A stretch of 11,546 nt of DNA from Syntrophaceae bacterium UBA4059 (GCA_002382045.1 DFZJ01000228.1:1-11546); one strand, 5' to 3'. Shown: positions 1 to 7,095, counted from the stretch's first letter. The notes: a model not told the origin generated them from the sequence alone. Numbers and translations are program-made.

Positions 1-1526
1 CTCGCGCCCATCCGGACAGCTTTTTCACGAAGGGTTGTTCTGCCGACCTCGACTGCGTCTGCAAGAGAGAAATTGCGGGGGATGCTTTGTACACAACCTT
101 CTTCGCTGATGATCAGTTCTCGTTTTTCCGTATCCGCCAGGATCGTTATTTCAGCCGTTGTTCGGGCAATCGCCACGCCTAAGGCATTGGAGACTTCGGA
201 ATGTTCAGGGATGGAATAAGGATAGCCCAGGTTTTGCGCAATAAAGGGGGCAACCGCCGCGGGACCTCCCGCAACATAGAGTATTTTGGGCTGGATAATC
301 TTTCCTTCCAGAAGTTCATGGATGGTATAAACCGGATGATTATTGATCTCAGCCAGAATCTGCCGGACATTGTCCGCAATCATTGCGGTCATCTTTTCAA
401 TGATAGCGTGCGCTGCATCCTGAACGCTCAGGTGAAGTTTTTTAGCGATTACTGCAATCGCATCCTGGGCTTTTTGTTTATTGCCGAAAGTGACAATTCC
501 TTCAACGATCATAGCATCCGTGGGTGTGGGGAATGGTCCGTCCAGGGCTGCGGCCGGTCCTTCCCGCTGCGGTCCGATTAAAATATCGCCTTTTTCAATT
601 TTGACGACACTGTCGCCCCCAACGCCGATGGATTTCGTGTAAAGGCCGCGAATAAGCGTTTTACGCCCGTTGATGGTCACGCCGGTTGGTTCGAGAAGGG
701 GGACGCCGTCGGCAAAGACGGAGATATCCGTCGTGGTGCCGCCGATGTCCAGAGCTACGGCGTCTTCTTTGATGCAGGCCGTGGCCAGCACACCCATGAT
801 ACCTGCCGCCGGGCCGGAGTGAATCGTTTGCACGGGACAGTCCAACGATTTATCAATCAGGATAGTTCCGCCGTCCGCTTTCAAAATATAGACAGGGATA
901 TCCGGCCCGATCTTTGCGGCAAACTTCTGGACATCCTGCACAAATCCTTGATAAATATCATGAATGGCCGCATTTAAATACGTGGTGGCAATGCGGCGCG
1001 GAAAATTCAGTTGTCCGGACAGTGTATGTCCCAGAGAAATGTGCCGGGCATTATTCTGCAGCAATTCGGCTGTATCCAGTTCGTGCTGCGGATTACGGCT
1101 GGAAAATTTGCCGACAATTCCAATATGTCCGATTTGACATGTTGAAATTTCGTTGCTGATTTCTTCAATTTCCCGGCAGTTTACGTTTTTTATGGGGATA
1201 CCACGGTGATTGACATAGCCCTGGGCGAAGTGCACGTCCTTACCCAGATTCAAAGTGGCGGGTGAAAGACCGGGGCCGCTTAGCAAAACCATCGCCACGC
1301 GATTGGTTTTTTGCTGGACAATGGCGTTGGTCGAGATGGTCGTGCTCAAGACGATCCTCTCAATATTATTGACATTATCGTTTGAAATCAACCGATTGGC
1401 CGCTTCCATCAGCGAAGACATGATATCCGCTTGATTCGTCAGTACCTTAGCCTTTTTGATCAGTTGGAAATTTTGAACCAGAACGGCGTCTGTATGGGTT
1501 CCGCCCACGTCAATACCAAGTATCAT
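1..1526 (-). CDS. Hydantoinase/oxoprolinase family protein (HyuA-like), C-terminus cut by window edge
   Basis: About 508 codons are present; the gene runs off the left edge, so the C-terminus is missing. The N-terminus reads MILGIDVGGTHTDAV, the first phosphate-binding motif of the hydantoinase A/oxoprolinase ATPase fold. A second motif, DIGGTTTDIS, lies at about residues 260-269, preceded by an HSGPAAG motif near residue 236. Family members couple ATP hydrolysis to opening of cyclic amides (hydantoins, 5-oxoproline), and related subunits occur in acetone carboxylases. The exact substrate cannot be told here. No HyuB-like partner is in view; it could lie beyond the left edge. The start at 1526 is chosen because AAGGA lies about 9 nt upstream and the family motif begins at residue 4. 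Transcription probably starts from the promoter at 1557-1585, back to back with that of the lipoprotein gene. Family assignment is firm; the function is open. Confidence 0.85.
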   Translation of the reverse strand, partial: MILGIDVGGTHTDAVLVQNFQLIKKAKVLTNQADIMSSLMEAANRLISNDNVNNIERIVLSTTISTNAIVQQKTNRVAMVLLSGPGLSPATLNLGKDVHFAQGYVNHRGIPIKNVNCREIEEISNEISTCQIGHIGIVGKFSSRNPQHELDTAELLQNNARHISLGHTLSGQLNFPRRIATTYLNAAIHDIYQGFVQDVQKFAAKIGPDIPVYILKADGGTILIDKSLDCPVQTIHSGPAAGIMGVLATACIKEDAVALDIGGTTTDISVFADGVPLLEPTGVTINGRKTLIRGLYTKSIGVGGDSVVKIEKGDILIGPQREGPAAALDGPFPTPTDAMIVEGIVTFGNKQKAQDAIAVIAKKLHLSVQDAAHAIIEKMTAMIADNVRQILAEINNHPVYTIHELLEGKIIQPKILYVAGGPAAVAPFIAQNLGYPYSIPEHSEVSNALGVAIARTTAEITILADTEKRELIISEEGCVQSIPRNFSLADAVEVGRTTLREKAVRMGA

Positions 1527-1556
1527 TGCAGCGTCCTTTGATATTAAATTTTTTCA

Positions 1557-1585
1557 CTTATATATGTTTAAATTTATCTTGACAA
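1557..1585 (-). promoter_or_regulatory. Sigma70-type promoter for the hydantoinase-family gene
   Basis: On the minus strand, TTGTCA (1580-1585) is followed after 17 nt by TATAAG (1557-1562), each matching consensus at five of six positions. It lies about 30 nt upstream of the start codon. Its -35 element overlaps the -35 of the plus-strand promoter at 1579-1606. Confidence 0.55.
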
Positions 1586-1606
1586 GGCAAAAAAAAAGCG
1601 TAATGT
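1579..1606 (+). promoter_or_regulatory. Sigma70-type promoter for the lipoprotein gene
   Basis: A perfect TTGACA (1579-1584) is followed after 16 nt, which include an A-tract, by TAATGT (1601-1606). Transcription would start near 1613, leaving a leader of about 50 nt that contains the palindrome at 1622-1639 and the ribosome binding site AGGAGG at 1651-1656. Confidence 0.6.
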
Positions 1607-1621
1607 CACCCATCGTAAAGC

Positions 1622-1639
1622 TAGTGTGTTCACACACTA
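1622..1639. promoter_or_regulatory. Perfect inverted repeat in the lipoprotein leader, operator or hairpin
   Basis: TAGTGTGT and ACACACTA form perfect 8-bp arms separated by TC. The element lies just downstream of the predicted transcription start and upstream of the ribosome binding site. It could be a repressor site within the transcribed region or a 5' mRNA hairpin. There is no T-tract after it, so it is not a terminator. Confidence 0.4.
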
Positions 1640-1665
1640 AAATTTTTGAAAGGAGGAATTGTCTA

Positions 1666-1887
1666 ATGAAGAAGGTATTGGCCATTTTTGTTAGCGTGCT
1701 TTTGTTGGCTTCTTTATCAATCGCAGCAGTCGGCTGCAAGAAAGCAGAAGAACCGGCAGCACCCAAAGTTGAAGCCCCGGCAGCACCCGAAGCAGCCCCG
1801 GCAGCACCCGAAGCAGCCCCGGCAGCACCCGAAGCAGCACCGGCAGCACCGGCAGCCCCGGCCCCGGCCCCTGCACCGGCAAAATAA
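1666..1887 (+). CDS. Small Ala/Pro-rich lipoprotein
   Basis: This 73-residue product starts MKKVLAIF with a basic N-terminus, a hydrophobic stretch over residues 4-22 and a lipobox-like AAVGC with Cys24, followed by KKAEEP. That pattern predicts secretion, cleavage before Cys24 and lipidation. The mature part of about 50 residues is almost wholly Ala, Pro and Glu, built on APEAAPA heptapeptide repeats, and would form an extended, disordered tail. An upstream in-frame start at 1564 exists, but 1666 is chosen because AGGAGG lies 9 nt before it and the signal peptide begins there. Short lipoproteins of this kind may act as spacers or wall-associated stalks, but nothing in the sequence fixes a role. 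The gene stands alone between its own promoter and a strong terminator, suggesting substantial expression. Confidence 0.8.
   Translation: MKKVLAIFVSVLLLASLSIAAVGCKKAEEPAAPKVEAPAAPEAAPAAPEAAPAAPEAAPAAPAAPAPAPAPAK
1780..1842 (+). repeat. Three tandem 21-bp repeats inside the lipoprotein gene
   Basis: Three copies of a 21-bp unit (beginning GCAGCACCCGAAGC) lie end to end at 1780-1800, 1801-1821 and 1822-1842. The first two are identical and the third differs by one base. Each encodes seven residues of the Ala-Pro-Glu tail, so copy-number change would lengthen or shorten the protein in frame. Confidence 0.85.
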
Positions 1888-1914
1888 TTATATAATCAAT
1901 TGCAGGATTATAGG

Positions 1915-1956
1915 ACCGGGTAACCTTTGTTCACGCACAGGTTACCCGGTTTTTTT
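1915..1956 (+). terminator. Intrinsic terminator after the lipoprotein gene
   Basis: ACCGGGTAACCT (1915-1926) pairs perfectly over 12 bp with AGGTTACCCGGT (1939-1950) across a 12-nt loop, and a run of T follows at 1950-1956. It ends the lipoprotein transcript 28 nt past its stop codon and insulates the downstream ytxH-like operon. Confidence 0.92.
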
Positions 1957-2038
1957 GTGTCTTGACAGGTCTGTCTTTAATGTTTAAGTACAATAAGAAT
2001 ATTCGGAAATCATGAAAAATAAATTAAGGAGGTGCATT

Positions 2039-2410
2039 ATGGCGGAAAGAGATTGGGATTTGGTAAAGGGATTGGTGATCGGCGGCCTGATCGGGGCGGC
2101 TATTGGAATTTTATTTGCGCCTAAAAGCGGCAAGGAAACCCGCCAGGACATTGCCGAAAAAGCGGATGAACTTTTGGCTAAAGCAAAAGAAGAATATCAA
2201 AAGGCGGCGGAAAAAAGCAAAGCAGCCTATGAGGCGGCGATCATCCGTCTGAAAGACGCCGAAGGAATTGCCAGGGAAAAAGTGGAAGAAATAGAAGAAA
2301 AAGTAAGCGAGCTTGCTCATCAGAGCGCCGAGACGCTCGCGGATAATAAAAATCGTTTAAAGAAGGCGTTTGATGCCGGAGTGGAAGCGTACCGGGAAGA
2401 AAAAAAATAA
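2039..2410 (+). CDS. YtxH domain-containing protein
   Basis: The product has 123 residues. The N-terminus (about residues 8-30, LVKGLVIGGLIGAAIGILFAP) is a glycine-rich membrane-spanning segment followed by KSGKETRQDI, the signature of the YtxH family. The rest, about residues 35-120, is highly charged, rich in Lys, Glu and Ala, and predicted to be a long helix or coiled coil. YtxH proteins are small membrane-anchored proteins often linked to general stress in Gram-positive bacteria; their biochemical role is unclear. The start at 2039 is preferred over one 27 nt upstream because AAGGAGGT lies 5 nt before it. It is the first gene of a likely three-gene run with the DUF948-type and YajD-like genes. 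Confidence 0.85.
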   Translation: MAERDWDLVKGLVIGGLIGAAIGILFAPKSGKETRQDIAEKADELLAKAKEEYQKAAEKSKAAYEAAIIRLKDAEGIAREKVEEIEEKVSELAHQSAETLADNKNRLKKAFDAGVEAYREEKK

Positions 2411-2483
2411 AACCGGTTTAAGTGATCCACCGTCGTTATTCCTGTTTGTGTTTATTGCGTAGAAACCGTTTGGGAGAAGAATT

Positions 2484-2879
2484 ATGTATCTGGAAATCGG
2501 TTTAATCATTTTGGGCATTGCGCTTTTGTTGCTGGTGTTGTTCTGCATTCCGATTCTGCTGAAACTATGGCGCGCCGCGAGTGACGTCACCGTTACGTTG
2601 CAGGCTTTAAATGAGCGATTACCGGCGATCTTGAAAAATATGGAAGATATTTCCACGAATATCAACCATTCCACAACGGCGATCAACAACGAAGTTCAGA
2701 ACTATACCGCTACATCCCGGCGACTTCGAACGGTGATGTCTGATCTGGTCGGGGGTATCGAATTAATTTCTCCTTTGGCGATGAGATCCCCCGTATTCCG
2801 GAAAGTGACGGATGCCATTGCCATGGCTAAAGGGGTGCGCGTGTTTCTGAATGTGTTGACCGGCAAGCAAAAGGTTTAA
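2484..2879 (+). CDS. DUF948-type membrane-anchored protein
   Basis: The product has 131 residues. Residues about 5-27 form a single hydrophobic membrane segment, followed by a helical region (about 30-85) with regularly spaced hydrophobic residues, polar spacers and many Asn, Thr and Ser. This arrangement is typical of DUF948 proteins, which commonly sit beside YtxH genes. A short conserved-looking segment with SPVFRKVTDAI and VRVFLNVL closes the protein. A GGGAGAAG-type ribosome binding site precedes the ATG. The gene lies 73 nt after the ytxH-like gene and only 2 nt before the YajD-like gene, so the three are probably co-transcribed. A structural or membrane-stress role is a guess from partner identity. 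Confidence 0.75.
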   Translation: MYLEIGLIILGIALLLLVLFCIPILLKLWRAASDVTVTLQALNERLPAILKNMEDISTNINHSTTAINNEVQNYTATSRRLRTVMSDLVGGIELISPLAMRSPVFRKVTDAIAMAKGVRVFLNVLTGKQKV

Positions 2880-2881
2880 GA

Positions 2882-3349
2882 ATGGCGAAAATGACTTTTT
2901 CCAACAAGTGGGGGCGTGTTGCCGTTTCCAAAAAGCCTCCGGGAACCGAAGCGCCGAAATCCGTGGAAGATGCTGTGCGGGAGATGAAAAACGCCGCCAG
3001 AATCCCTGGCGGCGAGGATTATCGGGAAAAGTCGTTGAGTATTCACGGGCTGGTATGCGCCCGTTGTGCGAGGGAATTTACAGGCGTCAACCGCCAGCTT
3101 TTAACTGTTCATCATAAAGACGGCAATCACCACAATAACCCCGCCGACGGCAGCAACTGGGAAAACCTTTGCGCTTATTGTCACGAGGATGTTCACAGCC
3201 GGGAAGTATTGGCGGAATACCTGGGAAATAACGCATCCGGCCGGGAAGCCAGTCTGGTGTATGGCGAAACGGCATCTGCCACCCCATCTTCAGAATCCGA
3301 AAGTCTTCTGGCCCGGAAATTAAAACAGGCTCTGCAGAAGAAAAAATAA
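2882..3349 (+). CDS. yajD: YajD-like HNH nuclease family protein
   Basis: The product has 155 residues. A zinc-binding HNH core spans about residues 47-106: YREKSL, C59-x2-C62 (CARC), LTVHHKDGNHHNNP with His77-His78, DGSNWENLC with Cys97, C97-x2-C100 and a final CHEDVHS. This order matches Escherichia coli YajD closely. HNH proteins of this type are predicted metal-dependent nucleases; the cellular role of YajD is not established. The N-terminus carries roughly 35 residues more than the E. coli protein, and the C-terminus ends in a Lys-rich tail. AAAGG lies upstream of the ATG within the end of the DUF948-type gene. The 3' end converges on the zinc-ribbon gene with only 4 nt between stop codons, and no terminator hairpin is visible there. 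Confidence 0.85.
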   Translation: MAKMTFSNKWGRVAVSKKPPGTEAPKSVEDAVREMKNAARIPGGEDYREKSLSIHGLVCARCAREFTGVNRQLLTVHHKDGNHHNNPADGSNWENLCAYCHEDVHSREVLAEYLGNNASGREASLVYGETASATPSSESESLLARKLKQALQKKK

Positions 3350-3353
3350 AGTT

Positions 3354-3551
3354 TCAACGAAGAAGAATATTTGAGTTGGTATTTTCTTTCACCAGCTTGT
3401 CGCCCACCGATGTTCCGCAGTAAACGCAGCTGTAATCATATTTTTCGCCCTCGGATAGAACCAGCAGCAGTCTTTTCCTTACAGGCACAGCCCGCCGGCA
3501 TTGCGGGCAGAACAATTCCGTAGCGTCAAAATCTTTGTAGGATGGCTTCAC
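3354..3551 (-). CDS. Small zinc-ribbon protein, cytoplasmic
   Basis: The 65-residue product has two CxxC knuckles, FCPQC (Cys15, Cys18) and CVYC (about residues 42-45), separated by a basic stretch RRAVPVRKRLLLVL. This is a minimal zinc ribbon that could bind nucleic acid or a protein partner. The function is unknown. It starts with GTG. The nadE stop codon lies just upstream (TAA ATC GTG), and the AAGGA in the last codons of nadE serves as its ribosome binding site, so translation is likely coupled to nadE. Similar small proteins are, to my recollection, common in Deltaproteobacteria. The tail after residue 55 is polar and poorly informative. Confidence 0.75.
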   Translation of the reverse strand: MKPSYKDFDATELFCPQCRRAVPVRKRLLLVLSEGEKYDYSCVYCGTSVGDKLVKENTNSNILLR

Positions 3552-3554
3552 GAT

Positions 3555-5615
3555 TTATTTTTCCTTTTCCGGGATTTTTTGCCAGTCGGCAAGCCAGACG
3601 GTTGGTTCACTGTCACTGGGCGCGCGCCAGTCGCCGCGCGGGGAAAGCGATCCGCCCGAACCCACTTTGGGGCTGTTGGGAACACAGGAGCGCTTATACT
3701 GGGATGTTTTGAAAAATCTGTTTAAATAGACATGCAGCCATTTTTTGATTTCTTTCAGAGAGTAACTATTTTGTTTTTCCGGCGGTACATCCGGCCACGA
3801 GCCTTGTTTTTTATCCTTCCAGGCACACCAGGCCAGGAAGGCCACTTTGGCCGGCAGATACCCGAAACGGGTTATGTAGAAATTGTTAAAGTCCTGCAAT
3901 TCATAGGGCCCGACAGCCGCTTCCGTTTTTTGCGGCGGCTGATCGTTTCCATCTCCGGGGATGAGCTCAGGCGAAATTTCTGTTGCCAGAACAGCCAGAA
4001 GAATATCCGATGTCTCAGGTGAAAATTGATGGGTTTGCGCCACCCAGCGGATTAAATACTGAATGAGTGTTTTAGGAACACTGGCATTGACGTTGTAATG
4101 TGACATATGATCGCCGATTCCATAAGTGCTCCAGCCCAATGCCAGTTCACTCAAATCACCCGTTCCGACAACCAGGGCGTTTTTCATGTTGGCCAGCCGG
4201 AAGAGATGCGCTGAACGCTGACCTGCCTGGACATTTTCAAAGGCAATATCGTAAACCTTTTTCCCTCTGGCAAAAGGATGACCAATATCTTTGAGCATCT
4301 GGAGACAGGCAGGTTTGATATCAACTTCATTGGCTTCCACGCCTAAGGCACGCATCAGATTGACGGCGTTGCGATATGTTTTGCTGGTGGTTCCGAAAGC
4401 GGGCATCGTATAGGCTTTGACATGGGTGCGCGGCAAACCCAGCATATCCATGGTTCTGGCCGCTACAATCAGGGCATGAGTAGAATCCAGTCCCCCGGAA
4501 ACGCCAATCACCAGATTCGGGATGCCGGAGGATTTGAGCCTTTGGGCCAGGCCCTGAACCTGGATATTATAGGCTTCATAACAGCGCTGGTCGCGCTTAC
4601 TTTGATCGGCGGGGATGTAAGGGAAACGGGGGATTTCGCGATCCGGCAATAAACGTCCCTGCGGGCAGGCCACATCAAATTCAACAGGACGAAACACGGT
4701 CATTTTATCTTTATGATCCGCCGCATTCTGCCCGAACGTGGTGAGCCGCATCCGGTCTTGCGCCAGGCGGTCCAGATCGATATCACCGCAGATCATTTGT
4801 GCCGATGTCGAAAAACGACTGGATTCCGAAAGCAGATTGCCGTTTTCATAAATCATGGCATGACCGTCCCAGGCCATATCCGTCGTTGATTCGCCGAAAC
4901 CCGCAGCGGCATAAAGGTAAGCTGACACACAACGCGCCGACTGGTTGGCGGCCAGTTGATGGCGATACTCGGATTTTCCGATGGTAATGTTTGAAGCGGA
5001 TAAATTGCCGATGACGGTTGCGCCCGCCATTGCGGCAAAACTCGAAGGCGGAATCGGCACCCAGACATCTTCACAAATTTCGAAGAATAAACTTAAATTC
5101 TTTATATTGGCGGCTTTAAAGATCAGATTCGCGCCGAAAGGAATATTTTTTTGTCCGGCCAGAGAAATAGTCGAAGCAAGGGCCGCCGAAGCGGGTGAAA
5201 ATTGTCTGGCTTCGTAGTATTCACGGTAATTCGGCAGATAGGATTTGACGGCAACCCCGAGAATTTTACCCCGGTAAAAAACTACCGCGCAATTAAACAA
5301 GCGGCAATCCACTTGCAGCGGCGCGCCCACGGCAAGAATCAGATTCAGGTTGGCGGACGCTTCGGAAATGGCTATCAGAGCCTCTTCAACGCTTTTGAGC
5401 AATGCATCCTGGTGAAACAAGTCTTCGTTGGAATAGGCGGATAGCCCTAGTTCCGGGAAGATCGCCAGTATTGCTTTCTGCCGTGCTGCTTTTTTCGCCA
5501 GTTCAATCGTTTTTTGCGTATTAAAAGATACATCGGCGACCTTGACTTCGGGAATACAGACGGCAGCGCGGATAAATCCGTGATGGTACAGGTTAAAAAA
5601 CGATGGGGCTGCCAT
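3555..5615 (-). CDS. nadE: Glutamine-dependent NAD+ synthetase
   Basis: The 686-residue enzyme converts nicotinate adenine dinucleotide to NAD using ATP and ammonia from glutamine. The N-terminal nitrilase-type glutaminase shows the catalytic triad Glu55 (FPELGLSAYS), Lys124 (KSYLPNYREYYE) and Cys181 (EICEDVW). The C-terminal synthetase domain has the PP-loop SGGLDST at residues 373-379, followed by GTGDLSELALGW and SVPKTLIQYL motifs. The length is normal for the two-domain bacterial form. An in-frame ATG lies upstream at 5684, inside folE2, but 5615 is chosen because GAAAGGA precedes it and the first gene stops 4 nt earlier. It sits between folE2 and the zinc-ribbon gene in a tightly packed minus-strand run. 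The C-terminal segment (SDSEPTVWLADWQKIPEKEK) is intact. Confidence 0.95.
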   Translation of the reverse strand: MAAPSFFNLYHHGFIRAAVCIPEVKVADVSFNTQKTIELAKKAARQKAILAIFPELGLSAYSNEDLFHQDALLKSVEEALIAISEASANLNLILAVGAPLQVDCRLFNCAVVFYRGKILGVAVKSYLPNYREYYEARQFSPASAALASTISLAGQKNIPFGANLIFKAANIKNLSLFFEICEDVWVPIPPSSFAAMAGATVIGNLSASNITIGKSEYRHQLAANQSARCVSAYLYAAAGFGESTTDMAWDGHAMIYENGNLLSESSRFSTSAQMICGDIDLDRLAQDRMRLTTFGQNAADHKDKMTVFRPVEFDVACPQGRLLPDREIPRFPYIPADQSKRDQRCYEAYNIQVQGLAQRLKSSGIPNLVIGVSGGLDSTHALIVAARTMDMLGLPRTHVKAYTMPAFGTTSKTYRNAVNLMRALGVEANEVDIKPACLQMLKDIGHPFARGKKVYDIAFENVQAGQRSAHLFRLANMKNALVVGTGDLSELALGWSTYGIGDHMSHYNVNASVPKTLIQYLIRWVAQTHQFSPETSDILLAVLATEISPELIPGDGNDQPPQKTEAAVGPYELQDFNNFYITRFGYLPAKVAFLAWCAWKDKKQGSWPDVPPEKQNSYSLKEIKKWLHVYLNRFFKTSQYKRSCVPNSPKVGSGGSLSPRGDWRAPSDSEPTVWLADWQKIPEKEK

Positions 5616-5619
5616 GGGT

Positions 5620-6387
5620 CTATCCTTTCTCGACATAGGCGTAAGCGCTGTGGTTATGGATGCTTTCAAAATTTTCCGCTTCAATGCTGTACCAGGTGAA
5701 ATTGTTATCTGAATTTAATTTCACCGCCACGCCGCGAACAAGATCTTCCACAAATTTAGGATTTTCGTAAGCCTTTTCCGTGACAAATTTTTCATCCACG
5801 CGCTTTAAGAGGGAATATACCTCACCACTGGCTGAATCTTCCACTATTTTTATCAGGTCTTCAATCCAGAAAAATTTTTTAAAACGCACTTTCACCGTTA
5901 CGATACTGCGCTGATTGTGCGCGCCAAAGGCGCTGATCTCCTTGGAGCAGGGGCACAGGGTGGTTACCGGCACGACAACGCCGACTAAAAAGTCGGTTTG
6001 CTCGCCATTGTTTTCCCCGGCAAAAAGGCAGCGGTATTCCATCATGCTTTTGGCCTTGGACACAGGCGCCACCTTTTTCAGGAAATAGGGGAATTCGATT
6101 TCCATGTGGGCCGAATGCGCGTGCAGTTTTTGGCGCATCTTTTCCAGAATGATTTGAAAGGTTTTGATATTGATCTGACCGCGGAAATCATTGAGCACTT
6201 CCACAAACCGGCTCATGTGCGTGCCCTTAAAATGATGCGGCAGATTGACATACATATTGATGGTGGCATTGACCGGCTGCGTTCCGCGCGCGCGATCCAG
6301 CACAATGATCGGGTATTTAATATTTTTCACCCCGACCTTTTTAATGTCAATATTGCGAAAATCTTTCTGGTTTTGAATGTCGATCAT
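5620..6387 (-). CDS. folE2: GTP cyclohydrolase FolE2 (type IB)
   Basis: The 255-residue enzyme opens GTP to 7,8-dihydroneopterin triphosphate, the entry step for folate and for queuosine/preQ0. Family motifs are DIQNQKDFRN at the start, LPHHFKGTHMSRF (residues 49-61), PVTTLCPCSKEIS with Cys145 and Cys147, GAHNQRS, and ESIHNHSAYAYVE at the C-terminus. FolE2 differs in sequence from FolE (type IA) and in several species is used when zinc is scarce; no zinc-responsive site is visible here. An upstream in-frame ATG at 6417 lies inside the tandem repeat and would add ten residues not seen in the family, so 6387 is preferred. No Shine-Dalgarno is visible before 6387 because the repeat tract replaces the normal leader. 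queD lies upstream, matching a queuosine role. Confidence 0.93.
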   Translation of the reverse strand: MIDIQNQKDFRNIDIKKVGVKNIKYPIIVLDRARGTQPVNATINMYVNLPHHFKGTHMSRFVEVLNDFRGQINIKTFQIILEKMRQKLHAHSAHMEIEFPYFLKKVAPVSKAKSMMEYRCLFAGENNGEQTDFLVGVVVPVTTLCPCSKEISAFGAHNQRSIVTVKVRFKKFFWIEDLIKIVEDSASGEVYSLLKRVDEKFVTEKAYENPKFVEDLVRGVAVKLNSDNNFTWYSIEAENFESIHNHSAYAYVEKG

Positions 6388-6396
6388 AATAAACAG

Positions 6397-6534
6397 GTTC
6401 AACGGTTCAAGGTTCAACGGTTCAACGGTTCAAGGTTCAGCGGTTCAACGGTTCAAGGTTCAACGGTTCAACGGTTCAAGGTTCAACGGTTCAAGGTTCA
6501 GCGGTTCAAGGTTCAGCGGTTCAACGGTTCAGCG
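6397..6534. repeat. GTTCAA-type 7/8-bp tandem repeat between queD and folE2
   Basis: Eighteen back-to-back units fill 138 bp: six are GTTCAAG (7 bp) and twelve are 8-bp GTTCAACG or GTTCAGCG. A 23-bp higher-order period of 8+8+7 is present three times at 6412-6434, 6435-6457 and 6458-6480. There are no unique spacers, so it is not a CRISPR array. It ends 9 nt before the folE2 start codon and fills most of the queD-folE2 gap. Similar short arrays occur in intergenic DNA of various bacteria; their function is unknown. Confidence 0.95.
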
Positions 6535-6546
6535 GTTTGCTATTTA

Positions 6547-6588
6547 CCATCCACCATCCACCACCCACTATCCACCATCCACTATTCA
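6547..6588. repeat. CCATCCA-type heptamer tandem repeat at the queD 3' end
   Basis: Six heptamers follow without gaps: CCATCCA (6547), CCATCCA (6554), CCACCCA (6561), CTATCCA (6568), CCATCCA (6575) and CTATTCA (6582). The unit differs from the GTTCAA tract only 12 bp away. The queD stop codon and part of its last sense codons lie inside the last unit, so the array sets the end of the protein. Confidence 0.85.
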
Positions 6589-6950
6589 CTGTACGTCACT
6601 GCCGCGTTTTCGGACTCCCACACTTTTACCCGAAGGACCGCAACACCCGATGTCTTGGTCTTGGCTTGCATCTCCCGATAAACATAATGAGCGATATTTT
6701 CCGAAGAGGGATTTTTTCCTGCAAAAAAGGGAAGGTTGTTCAAATGCTGGTGATCCATCTTGTCGAGAATATCTTTGAGCCATTTCTTAACCAGCCGGAA
6801 ATCAATCAGAATTCCCTCAGAATTCAACTCCTGCGCGCCGACGGTAACTTCCACCTTGAAATTATGCCCGTGTAATTCCTCGCACTTGCCGCCGATTTCC
6901 GCCAGCAGATGCGCAGCTGAAAATGATTTAATAATCGTAACTTCGTACAT
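6582..6950 (-). CDS. queD: 6-carboxy-tetrahydropterin synthase QueD
   Basis: The 122-residue enzyme converts dihydroneopterin triphosphate, the product of FolE2, to 6-carboxy-5,6,7,8-tetrahydropterin, the second step toward preQ0/queuosine. Zinc ligands His14 (FSAAHLL), His27 and His29 (ELHGHNF), the nucleophile Cys23 and the Asp66-His67 pair (DKMDHQHLN) are all present. The length is normal for QueD. The CEELHGHNF spacing supports QueD rather than a eukaryote-type PTPS. The start at 6950 has GGAGGGAAGA directly upstream. The last residues (TYSE) run into a heptamer repeat that supplies the stop codon. folE2 follows 194 nt downstream on the same strand across the repeat tract. queC and queE are not in the window. 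Confidence 0.93.
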   Translation of the reverse strand: MYEVTIIKSFSAAHLLAEIGGKCEELHGHNFKVEVTVGAQELNSEGILIDFRLVKKWLKDILDKMDHQHLNNLPFFAGKNPSSENIAHYVYREMQAKTKTSGVAVLRVKVWESENAAVTYSE

Positions 6951-6979
6951 TCTTCCCTCCGGGAATTTACTTTAGGGTT

Positions 6980-7007
6980 ATTATCATACTTTGCTGTTTC
7001 ATGTCAG
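6980..7007 (-). promoter_or_regulatory. Sigma70-type promoter for queD
   Basis: On the minus strand, CTGACA (7002-7007) is followed after 16 nt by GATAAT (6980-6985), each five of six to consensus. The start would be near 6973, giving a leader of about 22 nt with a good Shine-Dalgarno. That is too short to hold a preQ1 riboswitch. Confidence 0.5.
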
Positions 7008-7035
7008 CAATTTATTGACATTTATCAGAAGGCCA

Positions 7036-7095
7036 AATGATTTGATTGCAGCTACTGCGCTTGTTCACGGGGCTGTTGTGGTTACTTCTTACTGA
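7036..7095 (+). pseudogene. Relic of a VapC-type PIN-domain toxin C-terminus
   Basis: In one plus-strand frame the bases read NDLIAATALVHGAVVVTSY and then stop. This resembles the C-terminal PIN-domain motif (D-x-L-I-A-A-T-A, H-G-A, V-V-T), which the intact VapC at 7230-7625 carries in its own form as DRIIIATA and GAVLVT. No start or N-terminal acidic residue can be found upstream in frame, so only about 20 codons survive. It lies on the opposite strand to the intact vapC. Confidence 0.45.

Noticed and set aside
1962..1994. TTGACA at 1962 with TACAAT at 1989 as a promoter for the ytxH-like gene
   Set aside because: The spacing is 21 nt and no better -10 lies at 16-18 nt, so it was not called, although a promoter here is expected after the terminator.
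6397..6534. Repeat tract considered as a CRISPR array or as tRNA T-arm copies (GTTCAA core)
   Set aside because: Units are 7-8 bp with no spacers and no cas genes nearby, and no cloverleaf can be formed; it is a simple tandem repeat.
5998..6681. Long plus-strand open frame opposite folE2 and through the repeat
   Set aside because: It is the antisense of folE2 plus translation of the tandem repeat; folE2 motifs on the minus strand explain the openness.
6951..6979. preQ1 riboswitch in the queD leader
   Set aside because: The predicted leader is only about 22 nt and shows no pseudoknot-forming motif.
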